The notes under the pieces are model-generated. The model ran no database searches, was not told the origin of the DNA, and was given only the letters and a program-made list of their open reading frames with translations. The translations under genes were made by a program, and so were the position numbers. Positions 42,790 through 51,121 of a stretch of DNA of 64,000 nt are shown piece by piece (position 1 is the first letter of the stretch; the number at the start of each line of letters is the position of its first letter). The stretch comes from an uncultured Candidatus Poseidoniales archaeon (GTDB taxonomy: Archaea > Thermoplasmatota > Poseidoniia > Poseidoniales > Poseidoniaceae), in NCBI GenBank assembly GCA_905181715.1, contig CAJIYT010000004.1:1-64000 (forward strand). Direction: 5' to 3'.

Positions 42790-43683
42790 TCAATTATCAG
42801 CTGCCATTTCATCTTTTAGTGATGCCAAGGCTGATGAAGGAGGGGGCGGTAAAGGCAATGGCATTTTCCCAGGTAATGGTGGTAGAGGCATTCCTCCGGG
42901 AATTGGAGGTAAATCTAGTGTAGGCAGGACCTCCTGCTCTGGAATAGGGTCTGACAAAGAGATGAAACCTTCCGTTAATGAAGTTCTAATCTTGAGAATA
43001 TGTGAATCATTAACACGAACAAAAGTTGCACCATAAATCCCTCCTGATTCGACATTTTCCGGTTCTGAGAGAACTTCTTGACCATGCCCTTTCTTGGCTA
43101 ATAGGGCCAGTAAATCCTCACCAGCAGCGTGATCTTCCCACATCCTAGCAGTAGAGGCACGGATTTCTGCCATTCTCCCGCGGCGGCGGGCTTCGACTCT
43201 CTCGCGGATTTTCTTATCGCGTTCATTCTTCTCACGCAACCTGCCCTCGATTTCTGCATCCTCGATGGATTGTGGAGAGACCTCAACTGCAAAAGTCTCA
43301 GCAACATGTAGGTTTTCGAGGATTACTTCTACTTCGGGAAGATCGTCTTCTTCTGTGTCATCCCCTTCAGATACCTGTTCCGCATTTGAGCGAATCTTAG
43401 CTAATTTACGCTCTCTAAGCGACATGCCATCATCAGTGGATTCCTCTTCTTCCGGTTCATCTTCGACTACTTCTGTATCGACCTTTACTTTAGCCACAGC
43501 TTCTGTCTGAGTTCTTACTACGGGGGCCTTTTTATCTGCTAGAAGTACCCATGAAATTGCGAATATAGTCATAACTCCGACCAAAGCCCAACGACCATTA
43601 TCGTCGAGACGGTCCTGTTGAGTTAGATAGACAACAAGGGCACTAACAAATAGTATACCTGCAACCATACGAGAGAATCTCAT
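42790..43683 (-). CDS. Membrane-anchored protein with charged coil and Pro-rich tail
   Basis: The 297-residue protein has two N-terminal membrane helices (about 5-22 and 31-48), then a highly charged region with Glu/Asp-rich patches (EDEPEEEESTDDG near 75) and a likely coiled coil between about 130 and 175 (KNERDKKIRERVEARRRGRM), and a Pro-Leu-Gly-rich tail near 260-285 (PPIPGGMPLPPLPGK). Not recognised. The anchor-plus-long-charged-tail architecture is shared with the protein at 3433-4944. ATG 43683 chosen; a TTG at 43692 would add three residues. It lies 26 bases downstream of the RdgB gene on the same strand. Confidence 0.65.
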   Translation of the reverse strand: MRFSRMVAGILFVSALVVYLTQQDRLDDNGRWALVGVMTIFAISWVLLADKKAPVVRTQTEAVAKVKVDTEVVEDEPEEEESTDDGMSLRERKLAKIRSNAEQVSEGDDTEEDDLPEVEVILENLHVAETFAVEVSPQSIEDAEIEGRLREKNERDKKIRERVEARRRGRMAEIRASTARMWEDHAAGEDLLALLAKKGHGQEVLSEPENVESGGIYGATFVRVNDSHILKIRTSLTEGFISLSDPIPEQEVLPTLDLPPIPGGMPLPPLPGKMPLPLPPPPSSALASLKDEMAADN

Positions 43684-43709
43684 CCTGACCAATCTCCTCC
43701 ACTTGATTA

Positions 43710-44366
43710 TTACTTAAGGTTCTCACGCCGTTCATTCATCATAACCATCAATGAAGAGAGTGCTCTTGCTCTGTGGCTAAACAGATGTTTTTGCACCGAA
43801 TCAATAGCACCAAAAGGAAGTCCATGTGTAGATACATCACCCAATTCACCGGGACCTAAGGCCTCGCCTAGAGCATCTAAATCGCTTGGGATGAAAATTG
43901 GATCAAATCCAAAGCCCTCGCCTTCGCTGGGTTTGTGGGCAATCCTGCCCGGGCAAATACCTCTTCCAACCAGAGTTTCACCCGCGATATGTAAAACTGC
44001 TACAGCTTGAAATTCCGCTTTGCGTAGATGTGAATCTTGAATCGGGTCTTCGCTCTGCAGATGCCCCATCAGACGGAGAATTCCTTCACTGCCAATAGTT
44101 TGTAGTGCATAGGCACTAAAGACTCCAGGAAAGCCATTCAGAGAATCGATAAATAGCCCTGCGTCCTCTACCAATAGGAGATCGTTCTTGTCAGGCAAAT
44201 AATCCAAGGCTTGGGCCATTTTTGCTTTAGCAACCTCTTCGATATCATCGCTTTGAGGTTCGGTTATTGAGGCCTCTAATTGCTTGACCTCGATGCCGTA
44301 TTCAGAAAATAGTGCCGAAGCTTCGCTCAACTTGCCTTTGTTTCCGGTCAAGAACCACAGTATCAT
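43710..44366 (-). CDS. rdgB: Non-canonical purine NTP pyrophosphatase (RdgB/HAM1)
   Basis: The 218-residue house-cleaning enzyme hydrolyses dITP, XTP and ITP to the monophosphate. Motifs: LWFLTGNKGKLSEA near 4-17 (substrate-binding TxNxxK), LLVEDAGLFIDSLNGFPGVFSAY near 73-95 (DSGL-like, here EDAGL), and GEGFGFDPIFIPSD near 153 (FGYDPxF). It ends with FSHRARALSSLMVMM, matching the SHR nucleotide loop. ATG 44366 preferred. Divergent from crcB with a ~55-base gap. Confidence 0.93.
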   Translation of the reverse strand: MILWFLTGNKGKLSEASALFSEYGIEVKQLEASITEPQSDDIEEVAKAKMAQALDYLPDKNDLLLVEDAGLFIDSLNGFPGVFSAYALQTIGSEGILRLMGHLQSEDPIQDSHLRKAEFQAVAVLHIAGETLVGRGICPGRIAHKPSEGEGFGFDPIFIPSDLDALGEALGPGELGDVSTHGLPFGAIDSVQKHLFSHRARALSSLMVMMNERRENLK

Positions 44367-44421
44367 CACCAAGCCCTGCAGATGTCGTGTATAGTTACTA
44401 CTCTAACATTAGGTTCAATAG

Positions 44422-44805
44422 ATGGCAACTCAAGGGCGCACTATGAATCCCTTTCTTGCAGTTGGCGCAGGAGGGGCGATTGGCGCAATTCTTCGCTATA
44501 GCATAAGTGAATGGCTGAATAGTGAAGCGCATCCCTATGGCACTTTGCTAGTCAATTTACTAGGTTCGCTTCTACTTGGAATGATGATGGCGCTTCTCGC
44601 CGAACAAATAATCTCTAAAGAAATCGCTTTATTACTCGGAACCGGAGTTCTTGGCGCTTTCACCACAATGTCAACATTCTCGTTCGAAACCGTAAAAATG
44701 TGGGAGACTTCTTCCTCATTAGCAATTGGCTACGTAGCCATAACCATGATTATTTGTCCAATTCTTGCCTATGTTGGCTGGAAGGCCGGCGAGTTCATCG
44801 CGTGA
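44422..44805 (+). CDS. crcB: CrcB/Fluc fluoride ion channel
   Basis: The 127-residue protein has four membrane helices and the CrcB motifs GGAIGAILRYSIS near 18, GTLLVNLLGSLLLG near 40-53 and GVLGAFTTMSTFSFE near 75-90, with the Asn and Phe residues that line the fluoride pore. It works as an antiparallel dimer. One copy only, so a homodimer is expected. I saw no fluoride-riboswitch-like sequence in the short leader, and its 3' end overlaps the convergent nadA stop by about ten bases. Confidence 0.9.
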   Translation: MATQGRTMNPFLAVGAGGAIGAILRYSISEWLNSEAHPYGTLLVNLLGSLLLGMMMALLAEQIISKEIALLLGTGVLGAFTTMSTFSFETVKMWETSSSLAIGYVAITMIICPILAYVGWKAGEFIA

Positions 44806-45898
44806 TAGCAAGCATCCGGTTTAGAGCAAGAAGACTACCGGCTTGAATATCATCTGGTACAATTATTCGATTTGGTTCTTCACCAGCAATAATCCGTTCG
44901 AGAACATCGAGCAAGTAAACTGGATGTATCATGTACATTGTCGAACAAGGGCAGACATTATCATCAAGACATTCTATTTCCATATTCGAATGCTCATTAT
45001 TCAATCGAGCAACCATATTTATTTCTGTCCCGATTGCTACTTTTGTCCCTGATGGCTGTTCTGCTACGTAATTGCGAATAAATTCGGTCGAACCATTGGC
45101 ATCTGCAGCAGCGACTACTTCTTGTGTACATTCGGGGTGAACCACAACCAAACCCTGGGGGTTTCTTTGACGAAACTCCTCGATTTGTGCGACAGTGAAA
45201 CGCTTGTGAACAGAGCAATAACCATGCCATAGAATAATTCGCGTATCTGATGCTACCGGATTCTCTTCACCGGGCGTCCAAATAGACATCTGATCCGCCG
45301 GAATACCCATCTTCAAACCAGTATTTCGTCCTAGATGCTGATCGGGGAAGAAAAGGACTGCACCATTTTTGCCAGCTCTTTCAAAAGCCCACTCTAAGAC
45401 TCCCTGGGCATTGGTAGAAGTGCAAACCACCCCGCCATGTCGACCGACGAATGCTTTGAGGTCAGCAGAGGAATTCATGTAGGTCACGGGAACAAGAAAA
45501 GACTCTCCTTCCTCTGCGACAGCGTCGGTATCATCTCGATATATTGGGTCGGATAATTCGCTTGACTCAAGGATCTCTTGCCAGGCTTGTTCTACATCGG
45601 GAAGTACTGCCATATCAGCCATCGAACAACCCGCTCGTAAATTTGGCAAGATGATTATCTGGTCATCTTCTGTCAAGATGTCTGCGCTTTCGGCCATGAA
45701 GTGAACCCCGCAGAAAACGATGTTTTTTGCCTTGGAAGCAGCAGCCATTTCCGAGAGAAGAAATGAATCACCAAGTAAATCTGCATGCATCACGATTTGA
45801 TCTCTTTGGTAGTGGTGTCCGAGGATGAGAAGATCATCACCGAGTTCGATTTTCAATTCGGATATTCGATCTGCAATAGCCTTCTCGTCGTCGTCCAT
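44795..45898 (-). CDS. nadA: Quinolinate synthase NadA
   Basis: The 367-residue enzyme condenses iminoaspartate with dihydroxyacetone phosphate for NAD synthesis using a [4Fe-4S] cluster. Motifs: LLILGHHYQRDQIVMHADLLGDS near 22-44, IVFCGVHFMAESADIL near 60 (Cys ligand 1), GGVVCTSTNAQGVLEWA near 160 (ligand 2 region), VVVHPECTQEVV near 253, and DNVCPCSTMYMI near 311-322 (Cys near the C-terminus). Start ATG 45898 gives a normal length; ATG 45928 (MCAIDFGN) is possible and 46003 would add basic residues. NadB and NadC are not in the window. Divergent from bud32 with about 110 bases between. Confidence 0.92.
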   Translation of the reverse strand: MDDDEKAIADRISELKIELGDDLLILGHHYQRDQIVMHADLLGDSFLLSEMAAASKAKNIVFCGVHFMAESADILTEDDQIIILPNLRAGCSMADMAVLPDVEQAWQEILESSELSDPIYRDDTDAVAEEGESFLVPVTYMNSSADLKAFVGRHGGVVCTSTNAQGVLEWAFERAGKNGAVLFFPDQHLGRNTGLKMGIPADQMSIWTPGEENPVASDTRIILWHGYCSVHKRFTVAQIEEFRQRNPQGLVVVHPECTQEVVAAADANGSTEFIRNYVAEQPSGTKVAIGTEINMVARLNNEHSNMEIECLDDNVCPCSTMYMIHPVYLLDVLERIIAGEEPNRIIVPDDIQAGSLLALNRMLAITR

Positions 45899-46009
45899 GG
45901 TCGTGTTGCCAAAGTCGATTGCGCACATCGGTAATGAGATGGTCAAGTTACCACTCCATCCTGCCCTAGAGCGCCTCCTTTTTGAACCATACACTTTACC
46001 CAACTACTG

Positions 46010-46687
46010 ATGAAGGCGTGGATTGGCGGTGAATTATTGCACGTTGGGGCCGAGGCCCGTGTTACTGCAGGCCAATGGTATAGCCGGCCCGCTGTTCACA
46101 AACAGCGCCGACCAAGAACATGGAGACATCGAGACCTTGATCGGAAGTTGACCAAACGTCGTATGAGTAATGAAGCGAAATTGATGATTAAACTCCATCG
46201 AAGAGGAGTCCCCTTACCTGCGGTTTATGATGTCGACACCAAAGATGGGGTAATGATAATTGAAATGATTGAAGGCAAGCCGTTAATCGAAATCCTAGCC
46301 CTCAAACAAGACCATTCGAAATTATTGCAAGGTGTTGGTAGAGCGATTAGAAGATTACATCGAGAAGCGGTTACTCATGGTGACCTTTCAACCAATAATA
46401 TCATGATTACACCAGATGGCGAATCGATCTTAATCGATTTAGGGTTGGCAAACCAGGAATATGAGGTGGAGGGGTTTGGTATCGATTTACATGTGATGCA
46501 TGAGATATTGCGAGCCACTCATCCCGATGTCGAAAATGGCATGGATAATGTCATCACTGGCTATGAGGCTTTAGATGATGAACTCGGCAAACCAGATCCT
46601 GCCTCTGGAGGTCAGGTTCCAGATGCTAAGACCTGTGTGAAAAGATTAGAAACCATCAAACAAAGAGTTCGATATCACGGTGGATAA
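46010..46687 (+). CDS. bud32: KEOPS-complex kinase/ATPase Bud32
   Basis: The 225-residue protein is an atypical RIO/piD261-type kinase that works with Kae1 in forming the N6-threonylcarbamoyladenosine of tRNA. It starts with GAEARV and lacks a Gly-rich loop, then VMIIEMIEGK near 77, the catalytic loop THGDLSTNNIMI near 124-135 (HGD.xTxxN) and LIDLGLAN near 144 (metal-binding DFG equivalent). It is stand-alone, not fused to Kae1 as in many euryarchaea. Start ATG 46010. It ends one base before the stop of the convergent PAP2 gene. Confidence 0.92.
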   Translation: MKAWIGGELLHVGAEARVTAGQWYSRPAVHKQRRPRTWRHRDLDRKLTKRRMSNEAKLMIKLHRRGVPLPAVYDVDTKDGVMIIEMIEGKPLIEILALKQDHSKLLQGVGRAIRRLHREAVTHGDLSTNNIMITPDGESILIDLGLANQEYEVEGFGIDLHVMHEILRATHPDVENGMDNVITGYEALDDELGKPDPASGGQVPDAKTCVKRLETIKQRVRYHGG

Positions 46688-48844
46688 TCACTCTTCTTCT
46701 TCGTGGCTATCCACTCTAGCTTCCATTTGTCGCTGGAAGATATTAATCAGAACCAATATCGTCGTAAATATTACTCCAACTTGTAAAACTGCAGATGAAT
46801 ATGGTTTGAGACTTGCAACCCTTTGATGAATCTCTACGCTTATCTCACCATCGTCATTCATTTGACTAAAGACGATATGATTTTCCAAGACTATTGGTCC
46901 CCATTGATCGTATTCATCAGAGGTCAGAACTTCACTTAGATTGGTCGATAAATCCAGCAAATGTATCTCCTTATCGGTATATTCAGTACTTGGATTGATC
47001 GGATTGAGATGTTCCTTTGCAGCCCAAACCAATAGTCCATGGCCGAGATGTGGATCGAATGCTGGGTATTTCGGGTCGCCGATGACATAACTATCTCCCG
47101 TTTCTCTTTCAAGTAAAACAAGTCTAGTCGTCGCACTGACATTTACGGTTGCTGCTAAGAAATCACGGGTCAATGAGATATCGGTAATCGTAGCATTTTC
47201 AGAATCTACTGGCACACCCCATCCAGAGAGGATTTCATCTTCACTCTCACTTGCACTATGATTCAAAGCCTGAGTAATCAGTCCTTCTGCACCAATTATT
47301 CCAAAGGTAATCCGCGCTGGGTTACTCGCCAAGACCATAGCCAACTCATCGCCACTATTCTCGAGAATCAATACTTTATCTGCAATTATATCAGGTCCAA
47401 TCACAGTATTGCCCTGTAAATCTATCAAGGTTAGATCGCCTGCGGAAAGAATAGCGATTATCACGCCTAACGAAGAATCTATGATTGAGAGATAATCACT
47501 ATTGTTCACCTTTAGCTGTAAAATCGCATTATTAGGACTATCCAATGAAATTACGAAAAGGTCGGTCGTGTTAGCCATTGCAAGATAACCCCCCCCCACA
47601 TCATAACTGCTATTGGCATCCATCAATGGCTGATGAACCTGAATCTCTGATTCAAGGTTTGCAAGATCGTGTACAACTACTAGAGCACCTTCTGGTCTAT
47701 CGTCCAGCGTGACCACCCAACCATCTGCTGCAACAACATCAACCGGCACTTCTACTCCACCTGCCGGCAGTGCTTGATGAGTTAAATCCCAAGTTATCGT
47801 TGCTGCAATCAGTAAAATCAGTACCGCGATTACTGCTCCAGTTTCGTTTGAACCAGGTCTTTTGAAACCCCCAAAGGTCTCTCCTGTTTTGCGTTTTAGA
47901 AACCGAGTTACCTGTCTAGGATTGGTAAGAACGGCGGTCAATCGTGAGTTTATCGTTCGTTCATCGAGATAAATCCACACACCTTGTGTCTTCTCAGAAA
48001 CCCTTACTGCAATCGAGCCGACCACCATTCCACCGATTATATCGCTAAACCAATGAATGCCGAGATATATGATTGCAAAGGCTGTTAAGAGAATATATCC
48101 CACTAGTAGATAGCGATAATTTCTCCAGCGATTATCAACATCGAAGCGCAATAAACACAACCATACAGTAAATGGGAAAGCGATATGCAGCGAGGGCATG
48201 CCATTGGTAAATGGATCAATTCTAGTAAACCAATCATTGATTTCAGGAGTTAAATTATAGGCAAGGGTTTGCATTTCTGGTATATGATCTCCCGTGACTC
48301 TGACATTGAAAAAGAGATAGAAAGGGACTGCGATTACGTAAACCCAAAAAATCGAGAGGGTTATCCTATCGGACATCCAACGGTCATCGAAATATGCAAA
48401 GTAAAAGATCGACACATAACAAATAACCATGAAACCAATCACATAAAAGTGGGTGAGGAAACTCGTCAGTAGTGGGTTTAGGAAGGCTTTTTGCACCCAT
48501 AGCACCATATCTCCTTCGATAGCATAAATCCAAGGCGTCATATCTAGACCGGTGTTTGCCATAATTACTCGGTCGACTTGGTCAAGGAAATCCTTAGCGT
48601 TGTAAATGATCAATAATAGTGATACGTGTATCCAATAGCGGCGGATGAAATCGATGAAACCAGCTACGTAAATCCGAGTCCAAGGCGGTTTAACAAACGG
48701 TAATAGAATAACTCCAATGGCTAGGGCAGTTATCAGCCAAGTAAGATAAACACCTTCCATTGCATTCCCCCCCTTAGTCGATGGTGTGAAACCACCATTC
48801 ATGTTATCTTCGCTAGTAGAAGTCCTTTGAATCGGATTCACCAT
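46688..48844 (-). CDS. PAP2-type membrane phosphatase/transferase with large non-membrane C-terminal domain
   Basis: The 718-residue protein has an N-terminal PAP2 (inositolphosphorylceramide synthase-like) unit of about 290 residues with six membrane helices. Catalytic pieces are NGMPSLHIAFPF near 214 (PSxH) and YLGIHWFSDIIGG near 256-268 (HxxxD-like). After a helix near 345, some 350 residues of repeating beta-strand pattern (about six sheets with LVVHDLANLES, DNAILQLK, DLTLIDLQGN) suggest a beta-propeller outside the membrane, then a last helix near 695. PAP2 enzymes of this kind transfer phosphoinositol or dephosphorylate lipids, so archaeal lipid headgroup work is possible. The start overlaps the DUF971 stop by seven bases. 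Confidence 0.75.
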   Translation of the reverse strand: MVNPIQRTSTSEDNMNGGFTPSTKGGNAMEGVYLTWLITALAIGVILLPFVKPPWTRIYVAGFIDFIRRYWIHVSLLLIIYNAKDFLDQVDRVIMANTGLDMTPWIYAIEGDMVLWVQKAFLNPLLTSFLTHFYVIGFMVICYVSIFYFAYFDDRWMSDRITLSIFWVYVIAVPFYLFFNVRVTGDHIPEMQTLAYNLTPEINDWFTRIDPFTNGMPSLHIAFPFTVWLCLLRFDVDNRWRNYRYLLVGYILLTAFAIIYLGIHWFSDIIGGMVVGSIAVRVSEKTQGVWIYLDERTINSRLTAVLTNPRQVTRFLKRKTGETFGGFKRPGSNETGAVIAVLILLIAATITWDLTHQALPAGGVEVPVDVVAADGWVVTLDDRPEGALVVVHDLANLESEIQVHQPLMDANSSYDVGGGYLAMANTTDLFVISLDSPNNAILQLKVNNSDYLSIIDSSLGVIIAILSAGDLTLIDLQGNTVIGPDIIADKVLILENSGDELAMVLASNPARITFGIIGAEGLITQALNHSASESEDEILSGWGVPVDSENATITDISLTRDFLAATVNVSATTRLVLLERETGDSYVIGDPKYPAFDPHLGHGLLVWAAKEHLNPINPSTEYTDKEIHLLDLSTNLSEVLTSDEYDQWGPIVLENHIVFSQMNDDGEISVEIHQRVASLKPYSSAVLQVGVIFTTILVLINIFQRQMEARVDSHEEEE

Positions 48845-49188
48845 GCTCCGTGAACAAACTTTCTACCGCCATCGGGATCTTTTGAGAGTGCTAGGTCCCA
48901 CAACCTTTCAAAACGATAAATCCCACTACTGCAACCATCGCTCCATTCGAAATGTAAAGCGTATCCTCCGACTTTATCCACGTCGGGTTTTGCATTTCGC
49001 AAAGAGGAAATTTCGGCGTTTAAATTCGACGCAAGTTCTTCGCTATCACGGCGCGGCGAGCATTTTGCACAAGGACACCAATATCTCAAGTCAGTATATG
49101 CAACCTTGTTTTCAGTGCCATTGGACCAAGTCATTTTCAATTCGGTTTCAAAGCGTTCAAGACGCTTCAATTTTGCAATCTCACTCAT
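48838..49188 (-). CDS. DUF971 domain protein
   Basis: The 116-residue protein shows the DUF971 pattern found at the N-terminus of gamma-butyrobetaine hydroxylase and as a stand-alone gene in bacteria: TYxxLRYWCPCAKCSP near 32-47 with a CPCxxC cluster and GGYALHFEWSDGCSSGIY near 74-91. It may bind iron or an iron-sulfur cluster through the Cys motif. In bacteria DUF971 genes often stand next to mrp/apbC, and here the cysteine-free Mrp gene lies 200 bases upstream on the same strand, with one small membrane gene between. The link is therefore real context but function stays unknown. Confidence 0.85.
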   Translation of the reverse strand: MSEIAKLKRLERFETELKMTWSNGTENKVAYTDLRYWCPCAKCSPRRDSEELASNLNAEISSLRNAKPDVDKVGGYALHFEWSDGCSSGIYRFERLWDLALSKDPDGGRKFVHGAW

Positions 49189-49405
49189 CGGTAGGTCCTC
49201 CGGTCATATTACGTGCTACAAACCAGTAAAGTGGAATGCCACACAATAAAGCTAACGCGCCTTTCCAAGCTCCAATTTCGTTTACAGAGAAAAATAGTCC
49301 AGACTCTTGTAACCATGAAAGTACTGCGAACATTATACCAAATGCAGAGATTAACAACCAAAAGCTGAGCAAATGAGCACGGGTCTCTACAGACAGGTCA
49401 CCCAT
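49181..49405 (-). CDS. Small two-helix membrane protein
   Basis: The 74-residue protein has two membrane helices (about 13-33 and 45-66). It is unrecognised. The start at the ATG 49405 has AGGTG upstream; the frame also reaches a GTG at 49411. Its stop overlaps the DUF971 start codon by eight bases and it begins nine bases after the Mrp stop, so it belongs to the mrp-DUF971 operon. Small anchors like this can tether partner proteins to the membrane; that is inference. Confidence 0.6.
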   Translation of the reverse strand: MGDLSVETRAHLLSFWLLISAFGIMFAVLSWLQESGLFFSVNEIGAWKGALALLCGIPLYWFVARNMTGGPTDE

Positions 49406-49414
49406 TGGCACACC

Positions 49415-50419
49415 TCAGATAATCTCCAAATCGTCTTCATTATTAGCTGATGATAAAAACTCGCTTATTCCAGATACGACTCGAGAAAATGCGATCGCAG
49501 ATTCACCTTGTGGGTCTGCTATGATACGGTGGACACCATCATCCCCACCACGAACAACTCCTGGGTCAAAGGGTAGGCGACCAAGGAAATTAACCTCCAT
49601 TTCAGCAGCGGTTTCCTCGCCACCTCCTTGCTTGAAAATATCTAGGGTAGCAGACCAAGAACCGTCATCACCAACATCAACATCGAGTTGTCGGCCTCCA
49701 GGTGCCTCAATAGTAATCTTTTGACCTGCTTGTGCCGTACCACGAATAGTATAGCCACTCATGTTCTCGACTACGCCGATTACCGGCACCTTGAGCGATG
49801 ATGCAAAGCCAATCGATTTACGGCTATCGAGCAATGCCACATCCTGAGGAGTGGTGACGATGACCATACCATCAATATCAGGTAAACTCTGAGCAACGGT
49901 CAGTGGTTCGTCACTGGTGCCAGGTGGGAAATCAATTATCAGATAATCGAGTTGTCCCCATTCTACATCGCCAAGAAATTGCTGAATCGCTCCAAGTTTA
50001 ATCGGTCCTCGCCATACCACAGGGGTATCGTCGTCTTCGAGTAAAAAGGCCATTGAGATGACCTTGACCCCGTGATGACCTTCTGCGGGAAAGATTCGAC
50101 CGCCTTCGACATGCAATCTATGCCCATCCAAGCCCATCATTTTGGGTACATTGGGGCCGGTGATATCAATGTCGAGCAATCCAACCTTGGCACCATCTTT
50201 TGCTAATGATAAAGCCAAACCTGTGGAGACGGTCGTTTTTCCAACCCCGCCCTTTCCAGAAAGAACCATGATCTTATGTTTGATCAATTTGCCCATTTCC
50301 TCCATTTGCATCTTACGTTTCATCTGCGAATAGGCTTGCTCCATCTGCCGTTTTTGGTCGGAAGATGCCGCTTCAGACTCTGCGTCGGGCTTATTGATGC
50401 GAACTGGAGAATCTGCCAT
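49415..50419 (-). CDS. Mrp/ApbC-type P-loop ATPase with Ig-like insertion and no cysteine
   Basis: The 334-residue protein is a deviant-Walker-A ATPase of the Mrp/NBP35 family, iron-sulfur carriers. It has [20 protein letters not shown] near 54-73, [10 protein letters not shown] near 82, [13 protein letters not shown] near 156-168 and [10 protein letters not shown] near 213. Normal family members carry a CxxC in the region right after VENMS that binds the shared cluster. Here that stretch is replaced by about 30 residues, [14 protein letters not shown]... to SWSATLDI, reading like one bacterial Ig-like/Big strand set, and there is no Cys in the whole protein. It therefore probably does not carry a cluster in the usual way. 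The N-terminus is a basic coiled tail. Start ATG 50419 (or 50428). Confidence 0.85.
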   Translation of the reverse strand: MADSPVRINKPDAESEAASSDQKRQMEQAYSQMKRKMQMEEMGKLIKHKIMVLSGKGGVGKTTVSTGLALSLAKDGAKVGLLDIDITGPNVPKMMGLDGHRLHVEGGRIFPAEGHHGVKVISMAFLLEDDDTPVVWRGPIKLGAIQQFLGDVEWGQLDYLIIDFPPGTSDEPLTVAQSLPDIDGMVIVTTPQDVALLDSRKSIGFASSLKVPVIGVVENMSGYTIRGTAQAGQKITIEAPGGRQLDVDVGDDGSWSATLDIFKQGGGEETAAEMEVNFLGRLPFDPGVVRGGDDGVHRIIADPQGESAIAFSRVVSGISEFLSSANNEDDLEII

Positions 50420-50768
50420 CGAGACCATCGTGCATAATGTAGTTAATCAAACCTCTTTCAGACAATAATTGAATGAATACTGCTACAATAACCCAAATTA
50501 GAATCAAGGATGAGTACTCCATTCCAGCATAAGCCCAGCCAAGTACGGCCGAAAGCGGTAAACATGCGTATCTTCCAACGATTATCCCATTGTCTTCTTT
50601 GAATAAACCACATAACAAATGTGTACTTAATCCGACAACCATCGTCATCAGTGTTACTAGTGTTGCAATAATCCGGAACAATAGATCTAATTCCTTTGCA
50701 GCAGCAATAATGTGACCAACAAATAGTATGCAATAGATGACTGCATAGAGCAAGGATCCCTTCCACAT
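50391..50768 (-). CDS. Small multi-helix membrane protein
   Basis: The 125-residue protein has four membrane helices (about 5-24, 29-52, 65-85 and 88-105) and a short polar tail. It is not recognised. Its 3' end overlaps the start of the mrp gene by 29 to 38 bases, so translation of the two may be coupled. The ATG at 50768 is chosen over a TTG at 50780. A 25-base gap separates it from the divergent candidate small gene at 50794. Confidence 0.6.
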   Translation of the reverse strand: MWKGSLLYAVIYCILFVGHIIAAAKELDLLFRIIATLVTLMTMVVGLSTHLLCGLFKEDNGIIVGRYACLPLSAVLGWAYAGMEYSSLILIWVIVAVFIQLLSERGLINYIMHDGLDGRFSSSHQ

Positions 50769-50793
50769 TATTCTTGGCAACAGGTCATCATTG

Positions 50794-50958
50794 ATGAGTT
50801 ATCTCTTCTATGCCGATGTCAAAATCGAATATCTCAATGCTTTCTTGAGAACTTCAGGAGGTGAGAATATCAAGTTTTTCTCCTTTCTCAAAGCAGTTGC
50901 AATCTCCTTGAACAGGCATCAGCAACTTCTCATCGATGTTTTCTACCACCGCAGATAA
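50794..50958 (+). CDS. Candidate 54-residue small protein upstream of tRNA-Gly
   Basis: A clean ATG-to-TAA frame of 54 codons reads MSYLFYADVKIEYLN then AFLRTSGGENIKFFSFLKA and ends with a basic LLIDVFYHRR. It has aromatic and hydrophobic positions spaced as in a helical protein. It lies in a 220-base gap otherwise without a gene, and 44 bases upstream of tRNA-Gly. No similar protein is known to me and the frame could be chance in AT-rich DNA, so confidence is low. Only 25 bases separate it from the divergent membrane gene. Confidence 0.35.
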   Translation: MSYLFYADVKIEYLNAFLRTSGGENIKFFSFLKAVAISLNRHQQLLIDVFYHRR

Positions 50959-51002
50959 AGCGACAAGGTTTCATACCTCTGACCAGTCGCCGGGTTGCCC
51001 TT

Positions 51003-51077
51003 GCGAAAGTAGTGTAGTGGTTATCACCGGGCGTTGCCAACGCCTGAACCCGAGTTCGAGTCTCGGCTTTCGCACCA
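51003..51077 (+). tRNA. tRNA-Gly (anticodon GCC)
   Basis: The acceptor stem GCGAAAG pairs perfectly with CTTTCGC. The anticodon arm GGGCG-TTGCCAA-CGCCT gives anticodon GCC, and the T arm CCGAG-TTCGAGT-CTCGG has the TTCGA motif. Discriminator A and a genome-encoded CCA follow at 51074-51077. The D arm is short. No intron is present. A surface-protein gene ends 45 bases downstream on the other strand. Confidence 0.95.
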
Positions 51078-51121
51078 CAAGACATCATCTATTTCCAGTT
51101 GTTATTATTAGAATTAGAGAT

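Noticed and set aside
44373..44421. Fluoride riboswitch before crcB
   Set aside because: The leader is under 60 bases with no pseudoknot-like pairing seen.
50458..50766. A second minus-strand frame across the membrane protein gene
   Set aside because: Lies in another frame of the same DNA, Cys/His/Arg-rich and without hydrophobic periodicity; a shadow.
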